From positions 1 to 6,069 of the forward strand of contig JAGWVO010000230.1 of assembly GCA_018970845.1 (NCBI GenBank): a stretch of DNA of 6,069 nucleotides. The letters are read 5' to 3'. The notes beneath the pieces were generated by a model that was given only the letters and a program-made list of their open reading frames with translations, ran no database searches and was not told where the DNA came from. Shown here piece after piece: positions 1-4,908 of this stretch (positions are counted from its first letter, which is position 1; the number at the start of each line of letters is the position of its first letter). This DNA comes from Planctomycetota bacterium. GTDB lineage: Bacteria > Planctomycetota > Planctomycetia > Gemmatales > Gemmataceae. The translations under genes were made by a program, and so were the position numbers.

Positions 1-1131
1 CCCGACGCCTGCCGGGTGTTGGTTCAGGCGCTGCTGGAGGATCCGGCGCGGCTCAAGCGGGTGCTTGAGGCCATCGCCGGGCAAGCCGGTGAAGGCACCG
101 CCGCGAACCAAGGTGCGCTGGCGGGATTCAAGCCGCAAACGCTGGTGCTTCTGGCCGAGGCGGCCACCCGATTCCGCTCCCATGCCCAAGCCAGGTCGTT
201 CGTCATGGAAGCCCTGCGCCGGCCCGATCCCAGGCAGGCCGTGAGGTTGGATGAACTCAGGTTTTTCATCGTGGAACTTTGCCTCAGGGAACACCGGAGG
301 GATGAGGCACTGGCCGTGTGCCGTCGCATCCGCGACGAACTTCCGGAGGCCGCCCGTCCAAGGCAGTCGGCGACATGCGCTTCGATCCTGCTGTCGATGG
401 GAAGGTACGCCGAGGCCCTGGCGGAACTCAAGCAGGCGGTCGATGCCTCCGACCCCAAGGTGGCCTTGTGGGCCGGAAGGCTGAAAGCGCTCGCCTTGGC
501 GCACCTGGGCAAGGCCAGCGAGGCGGATGCCCACCTGCTGGCCTTGGAAAGGGAACATACCCTGCCGGGTGAAAAACGGGATATCAGCCTTGCCAGGATT
601 CGTGTCCTGAAGCAGACAGGCCGGGAAAAGGAGGCGTTGGCCGAACTGGAGTCCCTCGCGGAGCGAAACGCCGCCGACCCAGACTTGGCGAATGAACTGG
701 CTTATGAATTGGCGGAGAAAGGAGCGGACCTGCCGCGCGCCGAGAAGATGATCCGCGAGGCGTTGGAACTTGAGGCGGCCCAGCGAAGGCAAGGGGTGAT
801 GCCGCGGTTCGAGCAGGCGGCCTGGACCTCGGCCCATGACAGCGCCATGAAGGTCGACACCTTGGGCTGGATCCTCTTCAAGCGGGGAAGGCTGGACGAG
901 GCGTGCCGTGAACTGGAAAGGGCCACCCGTTTGCCGGAAGGGGATGACCCGGTATTGTGGGATCATCTGGGTGATGCGTTGGCGGCGCGCGGTGAACCCG
1001 CGGCGGCCCGAGCCTGTTGGGAGCGCGCGGCGGCCCTATGGCGCGCCGGCCAGGATCGCCCAGGGGAAAACAGGCTCGAATTGATCGAGCGCAAGTTGAA
1101 GGGGCGCGCCAGGGTCGCGCGCCCCAATTGA
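1..1131 (+). CDS. TPR-repeat protein, C-terminal part (5' end outside the window)
   Basis: The reading frame is open from base 1 (P-D-A-C-R precede a GTG at 16), so the true start lies upstream and only 376 C-terminal residues are seen. The protein is Ala/Leu/Glu/Arg-rich and almost wholly helical. Degenerate tetratricopeptide-like helix pairs can be read at about nt 136-230, 256-350, 362-460, 466-555, 589-690, 685-774, 835-942 and 949-1050. The last two are the clearest (DTLGWILFKRGRLDEACREL and LWDHLGDALAARGEPAAARA), with the usual small residue/Gly/Ala pattern. TPR arrays act as protein-protein scaffolds; no catalytic domain is visible here, although one could lie in the missing N-terminal part. 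The C-terminus is a short basic tail (KGRARVARPN). It is followed after 10 bases by yebC, so co-transcription is likely. The family is secure, but partner and cellular location cannot be inferred. Confidence 0.85.
   Translation, partial: PDACRVLVQALLEDPARLKRVLEAIAGQAGEGTAANQGALAGFKPQTLVLLAEAATRFRSHAQARSFVMEALRRPDPRQAVRLDELRFFIVELCLREHRRDEALAVCRRIRDELPEAARPRQSATCASILLSMGRYAEALAELKQAVDASDPKVALWAGRLKALALAHLGKASEADAHLLALEREHTLPGEKRDISLARIRVLKQTGREKEALAELESLAERNAADPDLANELAYELAEKGADLPRAEKMIREALELEAAQRRQGVMPRFEQAAWTSAHDSAMKVDTLGWILFKRGRLDEACRELERATRLPEGDDPVLWDHLGDALAARGEPAAARACWERAAALWRAGQDRPGENRLELIERKLKGRARVARPN
1101..1125 (+). repeat. GC-only 9-bp hairpin at the 3' end of the TPR gene
   Basis: GGGGCGCGC (1101-1109) and GCGCGCCCC (1117-1125) are perfect reverse complements around a 7-base loop. 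The stem lies inside the last codons of the TPR gene, 16 bases before the yebC ATG, and no T-run follows, so it is not a standard intrinsic terminator. It could stabilise or process the mRNA, or simply be a by-product of Arg/Ala codons in GC-rich DNA. The pairing is seen directly; a role is not shown. Confidence 0.5.
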
Positions 1132-1134
1132 GGT
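1130..1134 (+). promoter_or_regulatory. Ribosome binding site of yebC overlapping the TPR stop codon
   Basis: GAGGT lies 7 bases before the ATG at 1142 and shares its first two bases with the TGA stop of the TPR gene (1129-1131). This supports the ATG at 1142 as start and suggests translational coupling between the two genes. Confidence 0.6.
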
Positions 1135-1141
1135 CGAAGCC

Positions 1142-1882
1142 ATGGCCGGACATAGTCACTGGGCGAACATCTCCCGCCACAAGGGAATTCAGGACAACAA
1201 GCGGGGCAAGCTGTGGAGCAAGCTGTCCCGATACATCATGATCGCCGCGAAAAACGGGGGCGGCGACCCGGCGATGAATCTCAAGCTTCGCTACGCCATC
1301 GACAAGGCGCGCGCGGTTTCCATGCCCAAGGACAACATCGAGCGCGCCATCAAAAAAGGGTGTGGCGAAATCGACGGCGTCATTTTCGACGAGATCATCT
1401 ACGAGGGCTTTGGACCGGGTGGCACGGCGGTTCTCGTCGACATCCTCACCGACAACAGAAACCGAACCAACGGTGAGGTGCGGAAAATCTTCGAGCGAGG
1501 CGGCGGCAACATGGGCGCACCGGGTTGCGCCGCCCACATGTTCGACCGAAAGGGACTTTTCATCATTCCCACCTCTTCAACCGATGAGGACACCCTCATG
1601 GGCTTGGCCCTGGACGCCGGCGCGGACGATGTGAGGTCCTCCGGTTCCAACTTCGAAGTCACTTGCGAACCCGGGGTGTTCCAGAAGGTGCAGGAAGCCT
1701 TCGCCAAGGCCGGAATCACTCCCGAAAGCGCCGAGGTAACCCGCATTCCCAAGGAAGCGGTCGCGGTAGACAAGGAGACTGGCGGCAAAATCGCCCGATT
1801 GCTGGAAGCCTTGGACGATCATGACGATGTTCAGAATGTTTACAGCAATGCGAACATCACCGAGGAAATGCTCGGCTCCTGA
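1142..1882 (+). CDS. yebC: YebC/TACO1-family translation factor
   Basis: A complete 246-residue protein, the usual length for the family. The N-terminus MAGHSHWANISRHKGIQDNK RGK (residues 1-23) is the YebC signature. Other family blocks are KARAVSMPKDNIERAIKKG (residues 55-73), EGFGPGGTAVLVDILTDNRN RT (88-109), the ERGGGNMGAPGCAAHMFDRK G segment (118-138) and the C-terminal LLEALDDHDDVQNVYSNANI (220-239). These cover the three alpha/beta domains of YebC. Older annotation calls this family a DNA-binding transcriptional regulator; more recent work on bacterial YebC and mitochondrial TACO1 supports a cytoplasmic, ribosome-associated role in translating difficult (for example proline-rich) stretches. 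The ATG at 1142 has GAGGT 7 bases upstream, and the family N-terminus begins exactly there. In many bacteria yebC lies beside ruvC; here it follows a TPR gene with a 10-base gap and precedes a secreted propeller gene. No frameshift or missing block is seen. Confidence 0.97.
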   Translation: MAGHSHWANISRHKGIQDNKRGKLWSKLSRYIMIAAKNGGGDPAMNLKLRYAIDKARAVSMPKDNIERAIKKGCGEIDGVIFDEIIYEGFGPGGTAVLVDILTDNRNRTNGEVRKIFERGGGNMGAPGCAAHMFDRKGLFIIPTSSTDEDTLMGLALDAGADDVRSSGSNFEVTCEPGVFQKVQEAFAKAGITPESAEVTRIPKEAVAVDKETGGKIARLLEALDDHDDVQNVYSNANITEEMLGS

Positions 1883-1889
1883 CTCGCGC

Positions 1890-1929
1890 ATGGCTCCTCG
1901 CCTATCAATGGAAATAGGTAATGGAGCAT
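1890..1929 (+). promoter_or_regulatory. Possible RBS-masking hairpin before the propeller gene
   Basis: In the 51-base gap after yebC, CCTAT (1901-1905) pairs with ATAGG (1914-1918) around an 8-base loop. Outside this, GCTCC (1893-1897) pairs with GGAGC (1923-1927), extended by AT/AT (1890-1891 with 1928-1929) across a bulged G. The 3' outer arm contains GGAG (1923-1926), the likely Shine-Dalgarno of the gene starting at 1934, so folding would hide it. A second GGCTCCT copy, at 1874-1880 in the end of yebC, could pair with the same GGAGC. There is no T-run, so it is not an obvious terminator. The pairing is seen directly; regulation is inference, and the internal loops make it only moderately stable. 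Confidence 0.35.
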
Positions 1930-1933
1930 CCTG

Positions 1934-3196
1934 ATGATTCTGATATTCGCGGCATCCTTCGCATTGGGCTTTCCCCCCTCGCCTGCAACAGCGCCAACGG
2001 GATGGAACCAATGGCGCGGCCCCAGTCGTGATGGCAGGATTCCCGATTCCGCCGACCCCTGGCCCGAAAGCCTCAAGGAATCGCACCTGAGCCTTTCCTG
2101 GCGGGTTGAAATGTCCGCCGGCTATCCGGGCCCCGTGGTGGATGAGTCCAAGGTTTATTCCGCAGAAACGGCAGGCGCCCGCAACGAGGTGGCCAAGGCC
2201 TTCGACCGCGCGACCGGCAAGTTGGTGTGGCAGGCCACATGGCCGGGCGCCATGAGCGTGCCGTTTTTCGCCAAGAGAAACGGAGACTGGATCAGAAGCA
2301 CTCCCGCGCTTGATGGCGATGCCATTTATGTGGCCGGGATGCGGGATGTGCTCGTTAAGCTTGATGCCAAGACGGGCCGGGAGCATTGGCGGGTCGACTT
2401 CGTGGAACGGTTCAAGAGCCCCCTGCCGGCCTTCGGCTTTGTTTGCTCCCCCATCGTCGATTCGACGGGCGTTTATGTCCAGGCTGGAGGATCCTTCGTC
2501 AAGCTCGACAAGAACGATGGCAAAACCATCTGGCGATCGTTGGAGGATGGCGGTGGCATGTACGGCAGCGCCTTCGCGTCGCCGGTGCGCGCCACCCTGG
2601 CCAGCCGCGATCAATTGCTCGTCCAGTCACGAACGCACCTCGCCGGAATCGACCCTGAATCAGGCAAGGTACTTTGGAAAAGGGAGATACCTGCCTTCAG
2701 GGGCATGAACATCCTCACTCCGGCCGTTCACCAGGGGGGAATATTCACCAGCGCCTATGGGGGGAAGGCCCATCGATTCGACATTGTTTCCAAGGGTGCT
2801 GGTGACATCGACTCCGTGGAGGCGTGGAAGGTAGGCAATGCGGAAGCCAACATGTCGAGCCCGATCATTCATGACGGGCATGCCTACATGCACCTGCGGA
2901 ACAGGCGGGTTTGCTGCGTGAATTTGACAAGTGGAAATGTGACATGGACATCGCCCTCGAGCTATGGCGAGTACTGGTCGATGGTGGCCCGCGGCGACCG
3001 CATCCTCGCACTCGACAACCGGGGCATTCTGTACCTGTTGAAGGCCAATCCGCAAAAGCTGGAGATTCTCGACGAACGCAAGGTGAGCGACCAGGAAACC
3101 TGGGGCCACCTTGCTGTCTCCGGCAATGAGTTGTTCATCCGCGAACTCAAGGCCCTTGGTTCTTGGAAATGGCAACAAGCATCCGCCGCGAGGTAA
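1934..3196 (+). CDS. Secreted PQQ-like beta-propeller repeat protein
   Basis: A complete 420-residue protein. Residues 1-20 form a short hydrophobic signal-like segment (MILIFAASFALGFPPSPATA) with a possible A-T-A cleavage site, suggesting Sec export. A WNQWRGPSRDG motif follows (24-34), the WRGP signature that opens many planctomycete propeller proteins. PQQ-like blade repeats of the form 'hydrophobic strand, D..TGK..W' recur: FDRATGKLVW (90-99), LDAKTGREHW (143-152), LDKNDGKTIW (191-200), IDPESGKVLW (239-248) and VNLTSGNVTW (329-338), with weaker blades near 268-299, 356-380 and 396-413. That gives seven to eight blades. No other domain is fused and no PQQ-dehydrogenase catalytic set was recognised, so it is more likely a structural or binding propeller than a quinoprotein enzyme; its substrate is unknown. 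The ATG at 1934 is effectively forced: an in-frame TAA lies at 1919-1921, and GGAG sits 7 bases upstream. It may be co-transcribed with yebC and ends at the convergent terminator. Confidence 0.9.
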   Translation: MILIFAASFALGFPPSPATAPTGWNQWRGPSRDGRIPDSADPWPESLKESHLSLSWRVEMSAGYPGPVVDESKVYSAETAGARNEVAKAFDRATGKLVWQATWPGAMSVPFFAKRNGDWIRSTPALDGDAIYVAGMRDVLVKLDAKTGREHWRVDFVERFKSPLPAFGFVCSPIVDSTGVYVQAGGSFVKLDKNDGKTIWRSLEDGGGMYGSAFASPVRATLASRDQLLVQSRTHLAGIDPESGKVLWKREIPAFRGMNILTPAVHQGGIFTSAYGGKAHRFDIVSKGAGDIDSVEAWKVGNAEANMSSPIIHDGHAYMHLRNRRVCCVNLTSGNVTWTSPSSYGEYWSMVARGDRILALDNRGILYLLKANPQKLEILDERKVSDQETWGHLAVSGNELFIRELKALGSWKWQQASAAR

Positions 3197-3219
3197 ATTC
3201 CGATCCCAATGGCTCTGAA

Positions 3220-3259
3220 AAGTCGATGGGGCGGGCTTTTCGGCCCGCCCCATCGACTT
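3220..3259. terminator. Bidirectional intrinsic terminator between convergent genes
   Basis: A perfect 17-bp inverted repeat: AAGTCGATGGGGCGGGC (3220-3236) and its exact reverse complement (3243-3259), with a 6-base TTTTCG loop. It starts 23 bases after the stop of the propeller gene and ends 22 bases before the stop of the oppositely oriented oxidoreductase gene, the classic place for a shared terminator. Read on the minus strand the stem is followed by a short T-run (the arm ends in TT and continues TT, from the AAAA at 3218-3221). On the plus strand the tail is only TTAACTGTTG, so termination may be stronger for the minus-strand gene. Confidence 0.85.
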
Positions 3260-3281
3260 AACTGTTGAAAAACTTCCCGCG

Positions 3282-4595
3282 TCAAGCCAGCTGGGTCATG
3301 TTCATGAACTTGGAAAGCGATGAAGCCCAAGGTTCGCGATATTTCTTGGTGAGCAGGGCCGTCGCCTTGGGTTGGTCGGCCTTGAAGGCCTTGCCATCCC
3401 AGTTGAATGCCGTTCCCGCGCGGTAGGCGACGGTTCCAAGAATGACCATTTCCGAAAGAAGGCCCGAATAGTCGAAGGAGCACATCGGCTTGCCTTCGCC
3501 CCGGATTCCCTTGACGAACTCGACATAGTGGCCCGGAGACGGGGCGATCGGTTCGATCTTGAGGCCCTTCTTGGCATCCTCAGCCTTGATGCCAATGAAT
3601 GAATGCTGTCCATAATTCGACTGGATCATTCCCTTTTCCCCGACGAAGAGCACGCCATCGTTCCAGGGAAGCATTCCTTCAACCTTGGGCTTCCGGCCGC
3701 CGTCGTGCCAAGACACGGTCACCGGGGCCCTGTCTCCTCGCTTGTCGAATTTCCAGGTGGCGGTGAGTTCCTTTGCGGCCATTTCCTCCTGGACCGGGCT
3801 GCCGCTGGCGGAGACATGGATGGGGTGGTCGAGGTTGAGGGCCCAGAAGGCCAGGTCGAGATAGTGGCATCCCATGTCACCCAGGGTGCCCGTGCCAAAG
3901 TCCCACCAGCGGCGCCATTCGAAGGGCAGGTGGGCCTTGTGGTAAGGCCTCATCGGGGCGGGGCCAATCCAGAGATCGTAGTCGAGACCCTTGGGAACCT
4001 CGGGGGTGTCGGAGGGTCGCTTGCCTTCTCCGCCCCATGACTTGGCACACCAGACATGCGCTTCCTTGACGGAGCCGATGGCACCGGCGCGGATCAGTTC
4101 CACGACGCGCCTGTAATTGTTTTCCGCATGGACCTGCGTCCCCATCTGGGTGACCCGCTTCTTGGACTGGGCGAGATTGTTGAGGATGCGGGCCTCGGCC
4201 ACGGTATGAGCCAACGGTTTCTCGCAATAGACATGCAGTCCCGCATCCATGGCCAAGGCGGCGGCGGGGAAGTGGGTGTGATCGGGCGTGGAAACCACGA
4301 CCGCGTCAATGTCCTTGCGGTCGAGGATGGTGCGGAAATCCTGCGTGAACTTGGCGTCGGGGAACTGTTTCCTGGCCTGTCCGGCCCGCGTTTCGTCGAC
4401 ATCGCAAAGGGCCACGACCTTGGCGCCCGCCGATGTGATGCCGGCCAGGTTGCTGGCGCCGCGGCCGGCCACGCCGATGACTCCCACGCGCACCTGGGAG
4501 TTCGCCCCTGCAAAGCTCAGGCGTGGAAGCGACAAGGTCGCCGCGGTCGAGGCGCTGGCAAGGACGAAGGAACGGCGATTCAGTGGCCTGGACAT
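3282..4595 (-). CDS. Tat-exported Gfo/Idh/MocA-family oxidoreductase
   Basis: A complete 437-residue protein. The N-terminus MSRPLNRRSFVLASASTAAT LSLPRLSFAGA carries a twin-arginine motif (R7-R8-S-F) and a hydrophobic stretch ending at a likely A-x-A-type site near residues 29-31. A folded, cofactor-loaded enzyme is therefore probably exported by Tat. The Rossmann NAD(P)-binding domain starts at VRVGVIGVAGRG (35-46) with acidic D65 after the second strand (ALCDVDE). It continues with STPDHTH (102-108) and the family EKP motif (E125-K126-P127), whose lysine is typically catalytic. The C-terminal substrate domain includes GTGTLGDMGCHYLDLAFWAL (234-253), with the D240/H244 pair expected in the active site. 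These enzymes reduce or oxidise sugars, inositols or related compounds, or are glycosidases using NAD; the exact substrate is not readable. The start at 4595 has GGAG (minus strand, 4605-4602) 6 bases upstream. It converges on the propeller gene and diverges from the protease gene. Confidence 0.95.
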   Translation of the reverse strand: MSRPLNRRSFVLASASTAATLSLPRLSFAGANSQVRVGVIGVAGRGASNLAGITSAGAKVVALCDVDETRAGQARKQFPDAKFTQDFRTILDRKDIDAVVVSTPDHTHFPAAALAMDAGLHVYCEKPLAHTVAEARILNNLAQSKKRVTQMGTQVHAENNYRRVVELIRAGAIGSVKEAHVWCAKSWGGEGKRPSDTPEVPKGLDYDLWIGPAPMRPYHKAHLPFEWRRWWDFGTGTLGDMGCHYLDLAFWALNLDHPIHVSASGSPVQEEMAAKELTATWKFDKRGDRAPVTVSWHDGGRKPKVEGMLPWNDGVLFVGEKGMIQSNYGQHSFIGIKAEDAKKGLKIEPIAPSPGHYVEFVKGIRGEGKPMCSFDYSGLLSEMVILGTVAYRAGTAFNWDGKAFKADQPKATALLTKKYREPWASSLSKFMNMTQLA

Positions 4596-4692
4596 GAAGG
4601 ACTCCGATGGGGGAGGGCATGAATGAATCTGAAAGCCAGAGCGAAACTAACCAATCGATAACGAATACTCAAGCGTCACAACTGAAATTGCG

Positions 4693-4723
4693 GGCCCATG
4701 GTTCTGTCAACCGGGCATGGGCC
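4693..4723. repeat. 8-bp perfect inverted repeat, long loop
   Basis: GGCCCATG (4693-4700) and CATGGGCC (4716-4723) are exact reverse complements separated by 15 bases; a G-U pair would add a ninth step in RNA. It lies about 98 bases upstream of the oxidoreductase start. It could be a protein-binding site for a dimer with widely spaced half-sites, or an RNA hairpin in a protease leader. No T-run follows, so it is not a typical terminator. Confidence 0.4.
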
Positions 4724-4748
4724 TGTTCCAGCGGAATTGATTGTGAAC

Positions 4749-4766
4749 TTTGGCAAGCCTGCCAAA
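4749..4766. promoter_or_regulatory. Operator-like palindrome TTTGGCA-N4-TGCCAAA
   Basis: A perfect 7-bp inverted repeat with a 4-base centre (AGCC), 18 bases in all, directly upstream of the TTGACA at 4781. Its size and symmetry resemble the site of a dimeric helix-turn-helix repressor or activator. Spacing rules out a sigma-54 promoter: TGGC and TGC are too close. Which protein would bind, and whether it controls the protease, the oxidoreductase or both, cannot be told from sequence. Confidence 0.35.
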
Positions 4767-4896
4767 ATATTCCTGTATTCTTGACACTGATGGATTTAGC
4801 GGGCAAGGATAAGGGTGAATGATTTGATTCCGTCATGGTTGTAATCCATGCGCACTAGAAGGCTTCTTATATCTTTTTGTAATTCTTGATTGCGGC

Positions 4897-4903
4897 GAGG
4901 TGG
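4897..4903 (+). promoter_or_regulatory. Ribosome binding site deciding the protease start
   Basis: GAGGTGG ends 5 bases before the ATG at 4909 (GAGG is 8 bases from it). This favours ATG 4909 over an in-frame GTG at 4900, which overlaps the site itself, and over a later ATG at 4927. Confidence 0.55.
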
Positions 4904-4908
4904 TTCCA

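Larger units (their letters stand above)
4596..4908. other. Divergent intergenic region, AT-richer than its flanks
   Basis: These 313 bases separate the divergent oxidoreductase (-) and protease (+) starts and must hold both promoters unless either gene is transcribed from elsewhere. They are visibly less GC-rich than the genes, especially 4621-4690 and 4820-4890. Two perfect inverted repeats are listed separately. A consensus-like TTGACA (4781-4786) faces the protease, but no good -10 lies 16-18 bases downstream. A TTATAT (4867-4872) 36 bases before the protease ATG resembles a -10 without a well-spaced -35. On the minus strand, TTGAGT and TAGTTT can be read 17 bases apart (4674-4669 and 4651-4646), but the match is weak. 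No convincing gene or RNA is seen. A 71-codon frame (4607-4822) lacks a well-spaced ribosome binding site and recognisable features. Confidence 0.6.

Noticed and set aside
1577..2614. A 345-codon minus-strand frame across the end of yebC and the start of the propeller gene
   Set aside because: It spans two well-supported genes on the opposite strand and their junction, and its translation shows no recognisable family.
4056..4622. A 188-codon plus-strand frame opposite the oxidoreductase start
   Set aside because: Antisense to the Rossmann domain and Tat signal of the oxidoreductase, with no independent support.
4749..4766. A sigma-54 promoter at TGGCAAGCCTGC
   Set aside because: The GG and GC elements are about three bases too close for a -24/-12 promoter; the perfect symmetry fits an operator better.
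4781..4812. TTGACA as a sigma-70 promoter for the protease
   Set aside because: The -35 match is perfect, but the hexamers 16-18 bases downstream match TATAAT in at most three positions. Kept only as a note in the intergenic entry.
4607..4822. A 71-codon plus-strand frame in the intergenic region
   Set aside because: The purine run GGGGGAGGG is only 1 base before the internal ATG at 4619 and lies downstream of the ATG at 4607, so neither start has a properly spaced ribosome binding site. The product is low in recognisable features and covers both inverted repeats and the likely promoter zone.
4857..4867. AGAAG-G-CTTCT hairpin before the protease gene, followed by a T-rich stretch
   Set aside because: Five base pairs with a one-base centre cannot form a stable RNA hairpin, so it is not credible as a terminator.
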